Shown: positions 8,747 to 20,399, counted from the stretch's first letter. The stretch: 60,739 nt of DNA from Lysobacteraceae bacterium (GCA_028866435.1 JAGWIC010000005.1:1-60739), one strand, 5' to 3'. Notes: a model not told the origin generated them from the sequence alone. Numbers and translations: made by a program.

Positions 8747-10024
8747 ATGAGCCCCAGCCGCCGCTCCGCCCCCATTGCCGGCAACCTGCTTTACGCCCAG
8801 TCCGGCGGCGTCACCGCCGTCATCAACGCGACCGCTGCCGGCGTGATCGAGGCCGCCCGCGCCAGGGGCGTGAAGGTGTACGCCGCCCGCAACGGCATTC
8901 TCGGCGCCCTTCGCGAGGATCTGATTGACACCTCGAAGGAATCCGCTGCGGCGATCGCCGCCCTGTGCCACACCCCCGGCGGGGCGTTCGGCTCATGCCG
9001 CTACAAGCTGAAGTCGCTGGAGGACAACCGCGCCGAATACGAACGGCTGATCGAGGTGTTCCGCGCGCATGACATCCGCTGGTTCCTGTACAACGGCGGC
9101 AACGACTCGGCCGACACCGCGCTGAAGATCTCCCAGCTCGGCAAGGCGCTGGACTACGACATCCGCTGCATCGGCGTGCCGAAGACGGTCGACAACGACC
9201 TGGCCGTCACCGACTGCTGCCCCGGCTTCGGCTCGGTCGCCAAGTACACGGCCATCTCCACCCTGGAAGCCAGCCTCGACGTCGCCTCGATGGCCGAGAC
9301 GTCGACCAAGGTGTTCATCCTCGAGGTAATGGGTCGCCATGCCGGCTGGATTGCCGCCGCCGCCGGACTGGCCGGGGAGGGGCCGGACGCGCCGCCGCAC
9401 ATCATCCTGTTTCCGGAAAACACCTTCGACGAGGTGGCCTTCCTGGCCAAGGTCAAGGCCACGGTGGAACGCGTCGGCTGGTGCACGGTGGTGGCTTCCG
9501 AGGGCGTGCGCAACGCGGCCGGCCAGTTCCTCGCCGAAGCGGGCACCCGCGATGCCTTCGGCCATGCCCAGCTCGGCGGCGTGGCGCCGGTGCTGGCGGC
9601 GCTGGTGAAGGAGCAGCTCGGCTACAAGTACCACTGGGCCTTGCCCGACTACCTGCAACGTTCGGCGCGCCACATTGCCTCGAAGACCGACGCCGACCAG
9701 GCCTACGCGGTCGGCAAGGCCGCCGTGCAATATGCGCTGGCCGGCATGAATGCCGTGATGCCGGTGATCACGCGGACATCCGATGCGCCGTATCGCTGGA
9801 AGATCGAGCCCGCGGCCCTGGAGCAGATCGCCAACCGCGAGAAGAAGATGCCCGCCGACTTTCTGAGCAGCGATGGATTCGGCATCACGGCCGCCGCACG
9901 GCGTTATCTGGCACCATTGATCCAGGGCCTGGCACATCCTCCGCACGGCCGCGACGGCCTGCCCAGGTATGGGCGACTGAAGAACGCCGCGGTGGCGAAG
10001 AAGCTGCCGGCCTACGGTCGCTGA
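8747..10024 (+). CDS. pfp: PPi-dependent 6-phosphofructokinase
   Basis: This 425-residue enzyme reversibly phosphorylates fructose 6-phosphate with pyrophosphate instead of ATP. Cofactor preference follows from two positions: the G-G-N-D-S loop (residues about 117-121) in place of ATP-type G-G-D-G-S, and lysine in V-P-K-T-V-D-N-D (K146) where ATP enzymes have glycine. The M-G-R-H-A-G-W sugar-phosphate motif is intact. The next gene is pfkB, and two pyrophosphatases lie within 9 kb, so PPi supply and removal are clustered here. It is divergent from adk. Confidence 0.93.
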   Translation: MSPSRRSAPIAGNLLYAQSGGVTAVINATAAGVIEAARARGVKVYAARNGILGALREDLIDTSKESAAAIAALCHTPGGAFGSCRYKLKSLEDNRAEYERLIEVFRAHDIRWFLYNGGNDSADTALKISQLGKALDYDIRCIGVPKTVDNDLAVTDCCPGFGSVAKYTAISTLEASLDVASMAETSTKVFILEVMGRHAGWIAAAAGLAGEGPDAPPHIILFPENTFDEVAFLAKVKATVERVGWCTVVASEGVRNAAGQFLAEAGTRDAFGHAQLGGVAPVLAALVKEQLGYKYHWALPDYLQRSARHIASKTDADQAYAVGKAAVQYALAGMNAVMPVITRTSDAPYRWKIEPAALEQIANREKKMPADFLSSDGFGITAAARRYLAPLIQGLAHPPHGRDGLPRYGRLKNAAVAKKLPAYGR

Positions 10025-10119
10025 CCACGCTGCGGCAAGGCCCGGGCCGCTCCCCCGCACCACCGGCCTTCCAGCGCTGGGAGGCCTGGCTCACCCCTTC
10101 CCGGTTGACGGAGATGGTC

Positions 10120-11052
10120 ATGGCGAAGATCGTCACATTGACGATGAATCCGGCGCTCGACATCGCGACGTCGACCGATCAGATCGTCCCGGAGCACAAA
10201 CTGCGCTGCGATACGCCGCGCTATGACCCGGGCGGTGGCGGGATCAACGTCGCCCGGGCGGTCCATGCGCTGGGGGTCGAGGCGCTCGCGGTGTTTCCCG
10301 CCGGCGGGGCGGCGGGAAGATCGATCGGCCAGCTGCTGCAGCACGAAGGCGTCGGGTACGCCGCCGTGCCGATCGCCGGCTTCACCCGCGAGAGCCTCAA
10401 CGTCGTCGAACGCACGAGCGGTATGCAATACCGTTTCGTGCTTCCCGGCCCCGCGGTGGGCGCCCTCGACCAGCAGCGCTGCCTCGACGAGCTGGCCGGC
10501 GCCGCGGCCGACGCCCACTTCATCGTGGCCAGCGGGAGCCTGCCGCAGGGCGTAGCCGAGGATTTTTACGGCCGCGTGGTGGCCCTGGCCCGCGACCAGG
10601 GCAAGCCGCTGGTACTGGATACCTCGGGGCCGGCGCTCAGGCGTGCCGGGGCAGGCGTGTATCTGCTCAAGCCCAGCCTGGTCGAACTGGAAAGCCTGGT
10701 CGGCCGGCCGCTCCGCGGCGAACGCGAGGAAGAGCAGGCGGCACGGGAGCTGATCGAGCACGAACGCTGCGAAATCGCCTTGATCTCCCTGGGAGCCCGA
10801 GGGGCCATCCTGGCAAGCAGGGACGCGATCGAACGGTTGCCCTCCATCCCGGTTGCCGTGAAAAGCGCGGTCGGCGCCGGCGACTCGATGCTGGCGGGCA
10901 TGCTGGTCGGCCTGACCCGCGGCCTTTCCCTGCGGGAGGCTGCCTGCTTCGGCATCGCGGCCGGCGCCGCGGCCTTGCTCGCCCCCGGCACCCAGCTGTG
11001 CCGTCTCGACGACGTCGAGCGGTTTTACCGGCAATGCCCCGCGATCCGCTGA
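10120..11052 (+). CDS. pfkB: 6-phosphofructokinase II (PfkB family)
   Basis: This 310-residue ribokinase-fold kinase resembles E. coli PfkB closely: T-L-T-M-N-P-A-L-D at the N-terminus, P-E-H-K-L-R-C, the P-G-G-G-G-I-N-V-A-R-A-V signature, F-P-A-G-G-A-A-G, Q-Y-R-F-V-L-P-G, and the catalytic G-A-G-D-S-M-L-A-G-M near residue 250. The ATG at 10120 has a GACGGAG site six bases upstream; an ATG two codons earlier is less well spaced. It probably uses ATP and fructose 6-phosphate, though fructose 1-phosphate or tagatose 6-phosphate kinases share the family. It gives the cell an irreversible counterpart to the PPi enzyme upstream. Confidence 0.88.
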   Translation: MAKIVTLTMNPALDIATSTDQIVPEHKLRCDTPRYDPGGGGINVARAVHALGVEALAVFPAGGAAGRSIGQLLQHEGVGYAAVPIAGFTRESLNVVERTSGMQYRFVLPGPAVGALDQQRCLDELAGAAADAHFIVASGSLPQGVAEDFYGRVVALARDQGKPLVLDTSGPALRRAGAGVYLLKPSLVELESLVGRPLRGEREEEQAARELIEHERCEIALISLGARGAILASRDAIERLPSIPVAVKSAVGAGDSMLAGMLVGLTRGLSLREAACFGIAAGAAALLAPGTQLCRLDDVERFYRQCPAIR

Positions 11053-11070
11053 GCCGCGACCAACCTCCGC

Positions 11071-11115
11071 GGGAGCCCCGCGGGCGGTGAGCAGTCCGCC
11101 CGGGAACCGGCTCCC
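11071..11115 (+). terminator. Two-tier GC-rich hairpin after pfkB
   Basis: Two nested stems can form 18 bp after the pfkB stop: GGGAGCC (11071-11077) with GGCTCCC (11109-11115), enclosing GGGCGG (11082-11087) with CCGCCC (11096-11101). No U-tract follows, so it may only weaken readthrough or protect the pfkB mRNA end. A TATACT -10-like box about 55 bp further on could start hppA transcription. Confidence 0.45.
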
Positions 11116-11226
11116 GGGGCGGGTACTGCGGCGTTGCGTCGCACAACGGTCCCTGCAACAACCTCTGCCTATACTGGCGCAGCCCGTCCGGCCGGACGGC
11201 CACATACAACCCATGGGGAGGCTCCG

Positions 11227-13278
<2,052 letters not shown>

Positions 13279-13298
13279 ATCACCAGGCCATCGCATCG

Positions 13299-13335
13299 GG
13301 AGTCCCGCTTCGGCGGGACTCCTTTATTGTTTTTG
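13299..13335 (+). terminator. Intrinsic terminator of hppA
   Basis: A perfect 10-bp stem, GGAGTCCCGC / GCGGGACTCC, with a TTCG tetraloop, is followed by a T-rich tract (TTTATTGTTTTT). It begins 21 bp after the hppA stop and closes the hppA transcript. Confidence 0.92.
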
Positions 13336-13430
13336 CGGGACGGTACGCTTGGCCGCGCACGCTGCAGGTGGCCGGGTGACGCGACGGCACCGGGTGATCG
13401 CTCGCGCCGCCCGCGACAGGGGGTTCCACC

Positions 13431-15569
13431 ATGAAATCCGTCTGGCCGATCCTGGCACTCGGCGTCACACTGGCCGGCATGAACGATGCCCACGCCGACG
13501 ACCCGACCCAGCCGCCGACCGCGTCGACCGTAGCGGCCGGCGACGATCCGTTCCTGTGGCTGGAGGATATCCACGACTCCCGCTCGATGGCGTGGGTGGC
13601 GAAGGAGAACGCGCGCACGGCCGAGCGGTTCGCGGACACGCCGCAGTTCGCGCGCACCCGCGACGACATCCTGCAGGTGCTCGACTCCGACGCCCGCATT
13701 CCCTACGTCAACCGCATGGGCGACCAGCTTTACAACTTCTGGCGCGACCAGGCCCACCCGCGCGGCCTCTGGCGCCGCACCACGCTCGCCGAGTACCGCA
13801 AGGCCGAGCCGGCGTGGGAGGTATTGCTGGACATCGACGCGCTCAACAAGGCCGAAAACCGGCGCTGGGTGTTCAAGGGCGCGCAATGCCTGAAGCCCGC
13901 CTACGAGCGCTGCCTGATCTCGCTCTCACCCGATGGCGGCGATGCGGTGGCGGTGCGCGAGTTCAGCATCCCCCGCAAGGCCTTCGTCGAGGACGGCTTC
14001 GTGCTGCCGGTGGCGAAGAGCCAGGCCGACTGGATCGACGAGGACACGCTCTACGTCGGCACCGATTTCGGTCCCGGCTCGATGACCGAATCCAGCTATC
14101 CGCGCATCGTCAAGGAATGGAAGCGGGGCACGCCGCTGGACGCGGCGAAAACGGTGTACGAAGGCAAGCCATCGGACCTCGCCGTCAGCGCATCGCGTCA
14201 GCGCAGTCCCGGCTTCGAACGCGATTTCGTCTCGGTGGCCAAGGATTTTTACCACAGCGAGCTGTACCAGCGCGTGGGCGACCGGCTCGTGCGCGTCGAG
14301 GTTCCCACCGATGCCAGCGCGGACACGCAGCGCGAATGGCTGCTGGTGCATACACGCTCGCCCTGGGCGACCGGCGGCGCGACTTACCCCGCCGGCGCGC
14401 TGCTGGCCACCCGCTTCGAAGAATTCATGGCCGGCAAGCGCCATTTCGTCCTGCTGTTCAGGCCCGATGCCCATACCTCGCTCGAGTCGCATGCGTGGAC
14501 CCGCCACCACCTGATCCTCAACCTGATGGATGACGTGAAGAGCCGGCTGCAGGTGCTGACACCGCCGCCAACGCCCGCGGCCGGCGGCGCCTGGACGCCG
14601 CTGGCGATGCCGGACGCGCCGGCGATGAGCACGATCCAGGTGGTCGATACCGACCCGGACCACAGCGACGAGTACTGGCTGGACGTGACCGGCTTTCTCA
14701 CGCCATCCTCGCTCGAACGGGGAGTGCTGGGCAGCGAGCCGGCGGCGACGATCAAGCAGGCACCGGCGTTCTTCGACGCGTCGAAGTTCACCGTCGGCCA
14801 GCACTTCGCGCGGTCGGCGGACGGCACCCGGGTGCCCTATTTCGAGATCGCCCCGCGCGGCCTCAAGCCCGATGCCTCCAACCCTACCCTGCTGTACGGC
14901 TACGGCGGTTTCGAGGTGTCGCTGCAGCCCAACTACAGCGGCAGCATCGGCCGTGCCTGGCTGGCCCGTGGCGGCGTCTACGTGGTCGCCAACATCCGCG
15001 GCGGCGGCGAGTACGGCCCGTCGTGGCACCAGGCCGCGCTGAAGGCGAACCGGCCGCGTGCCTACGAGGATTTTGCCGCCGTCGCCGGGGACCTGATCAG
15101 GCGCGGCGTCACCTCGGCCAGGCACCTGGGGGCCGAGGGCGGCAGCAACGGCGGACTGCTGATGGGCAACATGCTCACCAACTATCCGCAGCTGTTCGGG
15201 GCGATCGCCTGCGAAGTGCCGTTGCTGGACATGAAGCGCTACACCCACCTGTCCGCGGGCGCTTCATGGATGGCCGAGTATGGCAACCCGGACAGCGCCG
15301 ACTGGAACTTCATCAAGACCTTCTCGCCGTACCAGAACGTGAGCAAGGGTGCGCACTACCCGCCCGTGCTGTTCTACACCGCCACCAGCGACGACCGCGT
15401 AGGTCCGGTGCAGGCGCGCAAGATGGCGGCCAGGATGCTGGCGCAAGGCCATCCACAAGTATGGTTCTACGAGAACACCGAGGGCGGCCACGGCGCCGGC
15501 GCCGACAACCAGCAGTCGGCGCACATGCATGCGCTGGCCTACGAGTTCCTGTGGCAGCAGCTGCAGTAG
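13431..15569 (+). CDS. Prolyl oligopeptidase family serine peptidase, exported
   Basis: This 712-residue S9 peptidase has an N-terminal propeller domain (D-P-F-L-W-L-E-D at residues 38-46) and a C-terminal alpha/beta hydrolase domain. The catalytic triad is visible: Ser572 in G-G-S-N-G-G, Asp in T-S-D-D-R-V-G-P, and His in E-G-G-H-G-A-G. The first 22 residues form a Sec signal peptide ending near A-H-A, so the enzyme is probably periplasmic. It would cleave short peptides after proline or related residues. A TACGCT box about 85 bp upstream may be its promoter. Confidence 0.93.
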   Translation: MKSVWPILALGVTLAGMNDAHADDPTQPPTASTVAAGDDPFLWLEDIHDSRSMAWVAKENARTAERFADTPQFARTRDDILQVLDSDARIPYVNRMGDQLYNFWRDQAHPRGLWRRTTLAEYRKAEPAWEVLLDIDALNKAENRRWVFKGAQCLKPAYERCLISLSPDGGDAVAVREFSIPRKAFVEDGFVLPVAKSQADWIDEDTLYVGTDFGPGSMTESSYPRIVKEWKRGTPLDAAKTVYEGKPSDLAVSASRQRSPGFERDFVSVAKDFYHSELYQRVGDRLVRVEVPTDASADTQREWLLVHTRSPWATGGATYPAGALLATRFEEFMAGKRHFVLLFRPDAHTSLESHAWTRHHLILNLMDDVKSRLQVLTPPPTPAAGGAWTPLAMPDAPAMSTIQVVDTDPDHSDEYWLDVTGFLTPSSLERGVLGSEPAATIKQAPAFFDASKFTVGQHFARSADGTRVPYFEIAPRGLKPDASNPTLLYGYGGFEVSLQPNYSGSIGRAWLARGGVYVVANIRGGGEYGPSWHQAALKANRPRAYEDFAAVAGDLIRRGVTSARHLGAEGGSNGGLLMGNMLTNYPQLFGAIACEVPLLDMKRYTHLSAGASWMAEYGNPDSADWNFIKTFSPYQNVSKGAHYPPVLFYTATSDDRVGPVQARKMAARMLAQGHPQVWFYENTEGGHGAGADNQQSAHMHALAYEFLWQQLQ

Positions 15570-15621
15570 CGGGGCGCACCTGCAGTAAGCTCTGCCGTCC
15601 GGCCATGCACACCACAGCACC

Positions 15622-16467
15622 ATGACCCCACGCACAACGATCAGCCCCGAACTTCGCGAATGGATACTTGCCACCACCCGTGCCGGGCATGGCGTCGCCG
15701 ACGTACTCCAGCTGATGAAGGACAGCGGCTATGACCCGCGGCAAAGCCGCGGCATCGTCGCCGAGGTATTGAAACTGCCGCTGGCCGCGCTCACCGCGAG
15801 CACCGGCAAGGTCGTCGCGGCGGGCCTGCGCAGCACCCACCCCGAAGCCCCCGGGATCACCATCGATGGCCGTGTGGTAAGCGTCTCGGTCAGCGTGCAG
15901 GCACCCGTCATCCGGGTACTGGACGGGCTGCTCAGCGACGCCGAGTGCGACGAACTGATCGCGTCGGCGCGCCCGCGTCTGCAACGCGCACTCACCGTCG
16001 ATGCCGACGGCGGGCAGCAGGTGGATCGAAGGCGCACCAGCGAAGGCATGTTCTTCACCCCGAACGAAACACCACTGGTCGGCAAGCTGGAACAGCGGCT
16101 GGAACACCTGCTGCGTGTACCCGCCAGCCACGGTGAGGGCCTACAGATCCTGCACTACCTGCCGGGGCAGGAGTACGAGCCGCACTTCGACTGGTTCGAT
16201 CCGGAACAGCCCGGCTTCGGCGCGATCACCGCCATCGGCGGGCAGCGCATCGCCAGCGTCGTGATGTATCTCAATACGCCCGAACTCGGTGGCGGCACCG
16301 CCTTCCCCGAGATCGGCCTGACGGTCAGCGCGCGGCGGGGCGCGGCCTTGTACTTCGCCTACGAAGGCGGCGACCGCGACTCGCTCCACGCCGGCCTGCC
16401 GGTGCAGCGCGGCGAGAAGTGGATCGCCACCAAATGGCTGCGTGAAAAGCCCTACCGCAGGCCCTGA
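15622..16467 (+). CDS. 2OG-Fe(II) oxygenase, prolyl 4-hydroxylase-like
   Basis: This 281-residue protein contains a C-terminal prolyl-4-hydroxylase-type dioxygenase domain (about residues 95-278). The iron ligands are H-F-D-W-F-D (H-x-D) and the distal H in S-L-H-A-G-L-P-V; the 2-oxoglutarate-binding lysine is in K-W-I-A-T-K-W. The N-terminal 90 residues are not recognised. There is no signal peptide, so it probably acts in the cytoplasm. Its protein or small-molecule target is unknown. It begins 52 bp after the peptidase gene and may share its transcript. Confidence 0.88.
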   Translation: MTPRTTISPELREWILATTRAGHGVADVLQLMKDSGYDPRQSRGIVAEVLKLPLAALTASTGKVVAAGLRSTHPEAPGITIDGRVVSVSVSVQAPVIRVLDGLLSDAECDELIASARPRLQRALTVDADGGQQVDRRRTSEGMFFTPNETPLVGKLEQRLEHLLRVPASHGEGLQILHYLPGQEYEPHFDWFDPEQPGFGAITAIGGQRIASVVMYLNTPELGGGTAFPEIGLTVSARRGAALYFAYEGGDRDSLHAGLPVQRGEKWIATKWLREKPYRRP

Positions 16468-16581
16468 GCAAGCTGAAGTCGAGCCGAACGCACGGCCGTG
16501 CGGCGCAACCGCCTGCTGCGGCGCAACACCGTTTGGCGTATGCTAGCCGGCCCGCTTCCCAATCTGCAGCAAGGACATCCC

Positions 16582-17118
16582 ATGGGTCTGCATCTTGTCT
16601 CCGCCGGCCGCGACGTGCCGCACGAAATCAATGTCGTCATCGAAATCCCCAAGGATGCCGAGCCGGTCAAGTACGAAGTGGAAAAGGAGAGCGGCGCGAT
16701 CTTTGTCGACCGCATCCTGTCCACGCCGATGCGTTACCCCTGCAACTACGGTTACGTTCCCGGCACCCTCGGCGGCGATGGCGACCCGCTCGACGCGCTG
16801 GTGATCCTGCCGCTGTCGCTGATTCCCGGCTCGGTGATCCGCTGCGTCCCGGTCGGCATGCTCAAGATGACCGACGAGGCCGGCAGCGACGAGAAGCTGC
16901 TGGTGGTGCCGGCACCGAAGATTTTCCCCGGTTACGCCCACATCGCCGACCTGAAGGGCGTGTCGCCGCACTGGCTGGAGCGCATCGGCCACTTCTTCGA
17001 GCACTACAAGGACCTGGAGAAGGGCAAGTGGGTCAAGCTCGATGGCTGGGTCGGTGCGGTTGAGGCGAAGGCCGAGATCACCGCCGGCGTCGCTCGCTAC
17101 GAAGCCGCCAGCGCCTGA
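16582..17118 (+). CDS. ppa: Soluble inorganic pyrophosphatase (family I)
   Basis: Ppa hydrolyses PPi to phosphate and pulls biosynthesis forward. The 178-residue protein has the family I features: K-Y-E-V-E-K, Y-P-C-N-Y-G-Y-V-P-G-T, and the metal-binding signature D-G-D-P-L-D-A-L-V-I (residues about 64-73). The ATG at 16582 is chosen over an upstream one because AAGGA lies six bases before it and it gives the family start. A TATGCT box about 45 bp upstream may be the -10. A strong terminator follows. Confidence 0.96.
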   Translation: MGLHLVSAGRDVPHEINVVIEIPKDAEPVKYEVEKESGAIFVDRILSTPMRYPCNYGYVPGTLGGDGDPLDALVILPLSLIPGSVIRCVPVGMLKMTDEAGSDEKLLVVPAPKIFPGYAHIADLKGVSPHWLERIGHFFEHYKDLEKGKWVKLDGWVGAVEAKAEITAGVARYEAASA

Positions 17119-17130
17119 ACGGGTGCAGCC

Positions 17131-17167
17131 AACGGCGCGCCGCCCGGGAGCCTGGGCGCGCCGTTTT
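17131..17167 (+). terminator. Intrinsic terminator of ppa
   Basis: The stem CGGCGCGCC (17133-17141) pairs with GGCGCGCCG (17155-17163) and is followed by TTTT. It starts 12 bp after the ppa stop. The 237 bp from there to the next gene hold no gene I can support. Confidence 0.85.
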
Positions 17168-17404
17168 CGTTGATGGCGCCGGCGGCTCAGGCCGGCCTCG
17201 CCCGGGCCAGCACCACGGCTCGATGATCGCCGCAGCTGCGTGGGCAGGGGCCATCACCCGCGCGCGGGTCGGCGCATGGCCGGGACGGCCGGTCGCCATG
17301 CATGCCCGGCACGCTGCGGTGGCCGTATGCTTGCCGTCCGTACCGGAACGGCATTTCGGCGCGCGCCAGCCGACGCCGTTCAACAACCCCCGGGAGGCCC
17401 CCGC

Positions 17405-18421
17405 ATGAAAGCCGTCGCACTCACCCGCTACCTGCCGATCGACGATCCGCAGTCGCTGCTCGATGTCGAGCTGGCACAACCAGTTCCCGGCGAAGACGAC
17501 CTGCTGGTGCGCATCGAAGCGGTCTCGGTGAACCCGGTCGACACCAAGATCCGCTCACCCAAGCCGCTGGTCGAGGCGCAGCCGAAGGTGCTGGGCTATG
17601 ACGCGGCCGGCACGGTCGTCGCCGTCGGCGCGGCGGTGACCGGTTTCCAGCCGGGCGATCGCGTCTACTATGCCGGCGACGTCACCCGTTCCGGCAGCAA
17701 TGCCGAATACCAGCTGGTCGACGCGCGACTGGTCGGCCATGCGCCGCGCTCGATCGAGCTGGCCGATGCCGCCGCGCTGCCGTTGACCGCGCTCACCGCG
17801 TGGGAGCTGCTGTTCCAGCGCATGCCGTTCGACAGCGAGGACGGTGGCAGCGGCCGTTCGCTGCTGATCATCGGCGGCGCCGGCGGGGTCGGCTCCATCG
17901 CGATCCAGCTCGCGCGTCGCGCCGGCTTCACGGTGATCGCCACGGCCTCGCGCAGCGAGACCATCGCCTGGTGCCGTTCGCTGGGCGCGCAGCACCTGAT
18001 CGACCATCGCCAGCCGCTGCGCCCGCAACTGCAGGCGCTGGGTTTCGCCCAGGTCGATGTCGTGCTCAACCTGGCCGACACCGATCGTTACTGGGACGCC
18101 GTCGGTGAACTGCTGGCGCCACAAGGCCATGTCGGACTGATCGTGGAGCCGACCGGTGCGCTGAGGATCGGCGACCCGTACAAGGCCAAGGCGATCGGCA
18201 TCCACTGGGAAATGATGTTTGCGCGACCGCGCTTCAAAACCGCCGACCAGGCCGAGCAGGGGCGCATCCTGGATCGCGTGGCGACACTGATCGACGCGGG
18301 CGCGCTGCGTGGCACACGCACCGTGACACTCGCCCCGATCAACGCGGCGAACCTGCGCGAGGCGCATCGCCGGCTGGAATCCGGCAGCACGATCGGCAAG
18401 CTGGTGCTCGCCGGCTGGTGA
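17405..18421 (+). CDS. Zinc-type alcohol dehydrogenase-like (quinone reductase-type MDR) protein
   Basis: This 338-residue medium-chain dehydrogenase/reductase has an N-terminal GroES-like domain (V-S-V-N-P-V-D-T-K near residues 40-48) and a Rossmann domain with G-G-A-G-G-V-G-S-I-A near residues 157-166. The cysteine and histidine ligands of true zinc alcohol dehydrogenases are not evident, so it belongs with NADPH:quinone or enal reductases. GGGAGG lies seven bases before the ATG. It is convergent with the hydroxylase-like gene. The substrate is unknown. Confidence 0.88.
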   Translation: MKAVALTRYLPIDDPQSLLDVELAQPVPGEDDLLVRIEAVSVNPVDTKIRSPKPLVEAQPKVLGYDAAGTVVAVGAAVTGFQPGDRVYYAGDVTRSGSNAEYQLVDARLVGHAPRSIELADAAALPLTALTAWELLFQRMPFDSEDGGSGRSLLIIGGAGGVGSIAIQLARRAGFTVIATASRSETIAWCRSLGAQHLIDHRQPLRPQLQALGFAQVDVVLNLADTDRYWDAVGELLAPQGHVGLIVEPTGALRIGDPYKAKAIGIHWEMMFARPRFKTADQAEQGRILDRVATLIDAGALRGTRTVTLAPINAANLREAHRRLESGSTIGKLVLAGW

Positions 18422-18538
18422 TCCTTCGCGGCGAGGGTGGCGCCATCCCGACCGCCGCCTCCATCGACCGGCGCAACGGCACGTGCGGGCGATCGAAATA
18501 TCCCACGTCGATCATACAGTTGCGACGAACGCCGCTGG

Positions 18539-19537
18539 CTAGGGCGCGGGCAGCGGGCCACAACCCGGGCTGCCGCCGGCCAACTTTCGGTCGGCCAGCT
18601 TCCAATCGGCCAAGGCCGGTCGCAGGATCATTCCGCGCAGGGTATTCATGAACATGGCGCCATTGACCAGTTGCAGTGCAACCGCCTGCCGCTCCATCTG
18701 GTCCTCAAACGCGTCCAGCGCCTGGCGATAGGCGGGCCAGCCACGCCGGTCGGTGCCGTACTGCGCCCACAGGGCGTGCCAGATATTGAGGAACCGCCCG
18801 GCAGCCTGCTGCGCTGAGGCCAGTTGCGGGTGGGGCCGCACCTCCCCGAGCAGGAAATCGACGTGCCCCCTCAGTTCCCACGGCGTCATCACGTCGGGCA
18901 CGTTGACTGCCTCGTAACGCAGCACGGGATCATGGCCAGACACCGGCGCCACCTGCTCCGCCTGCCAGCCGGCGAACGCGCCGTGACCGGGCGCGCGCCC
19001 ATGCCTGACCAGCTCGGCGACCTGGTCGCTGCCCACCGTATCGGCCACCAGGTGGACACGCTCATCGTCCGCTGCATTGATCACCTTGTGGGTTCGCCAG
19101 GTATCGAAGATCCAGCATTCGCCGGGCGCCATGTTGACCTCGGCCTCGCCGCACCGGAACCGGACGGAGGGACGGGTAATGATCGGCACATGCACGCGCA
19201 TCCGCTCGCGCCAGTAGTAGTTGACGTCGGCATGCGGGATGACTTCGGCCCGGCCGACCAGCTTCATCAGCCGCGTGCGCCCCCACACGCCGGCGATCCG
19301 CCCCAGCACCTGCATCAGGTACGGACACCGTTCCAGGTGCGGGGTCGGCTTCATCACGCCATCCACGGCATCATCGCCCGGGTCGCCATTGACCGAGATC
19401 AGCGCCAGCGCGTAGCTGCCAGGGACTTTCTGCGGATGCTCGCGCCAGGCCTCATGGCCGAACGTCGAGATTTCAGCGGCCAGTGCCTGGGCGTCGAACT
19501 GGAGCGGGAGCTGGACGAACGGAACCTGCAGCTTCAT
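18539..19537 (-). CDS. Aspartyl/asparaginyl beta-hydroxylase-domain protein
   Basis: This 332-residue protein has a cupin-like dioxygenase domain of the Asp/Asn beta-hydroxylase family in its N-terminal 175 residues. Likely iron ligands are H-x-D in V-I-P-H-A-D-V-N-Y-Y-W and the distal H in W-R-T-H-K-V-I-N. The sequence F-R-C-G-E-A-E-V-N-M-A-P-G-E-C-W-I-F-D-T contains the expected beta strands. The C-terminal 150 residues are not recognised. No signal peptide or membrane segment is seen. Bacterial members are poorly characterised, so the substrate is unknown. It lies downstream of tetR on the same strand. Confidence 0.8.
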   Translation of the reverse strand: MKLQVPFVQLPLQFDAQALAAEISTFGHEAWREHPQKVPGSYALALISVNGDPGDDAVDGVMKPTPHLERCPYLMQVLGRIAGVWGRTRLMKLVGRAEVIPHADVNYYWRERMRVHVPIITRPSVRFRCGEAEVNMAPGECWIFDTWRTHKVINAADDERVHLVADTVGSDQVAELVRHGRAPGHGAFAGWQAEQVAPVSGHDPVLRYEAVNVPDVMTPWELRGHVDFLLGEVRPHPQLASAQQAAGRFLNIWHALWAQYGTDRRGWPAYRQALDAFEDQMERQAVALQLVNGAMFMNTLRGMILRPALADWKLADRKLAGGSPGCGPLPAP

Positions 19538-19684
19538 CGGCGAACCTTGTCTTGGCCTCGGAAGGACCGCCCGGAAGCGGCTCGTGACTAAGCGGGATCC
19601 TCCGCCAGGCGTCCATGGTACGTCACGGCCGCCGGATCGCGCGCGGCGGCGTAGCGCCGAAAAAGGTGCCGAGGAATGGCCGGT

Positions 19685-20335
19685 TCAGCGCGGCAGATAG
19701 GCGCGCAGGAACATCGCCACCCCGGCTCGCGCGGTGGCCTCGATTTCCTGGGCGTAACTGACCGGGCATTCGGTGCAACCGAACATCTGCCGCAGCATCA
19801 GGTTGCCCTTGATCAAGGTCAGGAACTGCACGGTGGCGCGCGGCACGTCGTCGATGTCCAGCTGCCCCGCCTGCACCGCCTGCCGCAGCAGGCGTTCCAG
19901 CAGCCCCTGCGTACGCACTGGACCCTCTTCCCAGATGAGCTTGCCGTAACGCGGATTGCCTTGCCGGCAATCGCTGAGAATGGCACGAAAGGTGCCGACG
20001 GTCTCCGCATTGCAATCAAGGTTGGCGTGGGTCAGCGCCACCCGCAGCAAGGTCTCGCCGATCGCGGCCTGGGGGTCGAAAAAATAGGTCTCTTCGGGCA
20101 ACAGGTCCTGGATCCTCGAGCGAATCACTTCCCGGAACAGATTGTCCTTGTCGCCAAAATGGCTGTAGACGGTCAGCTTGGAAACCCCGGCATCGGCGGC
20201 GATCGCATCCATGCTGGTGCCGCCAAACGCATTGCGTATGAACAATGCCTTCGCCGCCGCGAGAATGGCGGAGCGCTTCTCCATGTCTTTCGGGCGACCG
20301 GGGCCCTGGGCTCGGGTTGCTGCGCTGCTGGTCAT
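19685..20335 (-). CDS. TetR/AcrR family transcriptional regulator
   Basis: The 216-residue protein has an N-terminal TetR helix-turn-helix: R-S-A-I-L-A-A-A-K-A-L-F leading to the recognition helix in V-S-K-L-T-V-Y-S-H-F-G-D-K. The C-terminal ligand domain resembles the AefR-type group. The ATG at 20335 is chosen because AAGG lies seven bases upstream and the extended frame before it covers the promoter. The gene is divergent from pcm-tolC, so it probably represses itself and possibly the efflux porin operon. The inducer is unknown. Confidence 0.92.
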   Translation of the reverse strand: MTSSAATRAQGPGRPKDMEKRSAILAAAKALFIRNAFGGTSMDAIAADAGVSKLTVYSHFGDKDNLFREVIRSRIQDLLPEETYFFDPQAAIGETLLRVALTHANLDCNAETVGTFRAILSDCRQGNPRYGKLIWEEGPVRTQGLLERLLRQAVQAGQLDIDDVPRATVQFLTLIKGNLMLRQMFGCTECPVSYAQEIEATARAGVAMFLRAYLPR

Positions 20336-20358
20336 GCCTCCACCTTCACAAACGTACA

Positions 20359-20399
20359 GTATGAAATATATTATACGCGGCAGTACAATTATATTCCAA
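20359..20399 (-). promoter_or_regulatory. tetR promoter overlapping an AT-rich palindromic operator candidate
   Basis: In a GC-rich genome this patch is strikingly AT-rich. On the minus strand a -10 TATAAT (20370-20375) and a -35 TTGGAA (20394-20399) are 18 bp apart. The 18-mer at 20359-20376, GTATGAAATATATTATAC, is palindromic in seven of nine base pairs and covers the -10, as expected for an autorepressing TetR operator. The regulator has not been shown to bind here. Confidence 0.55.
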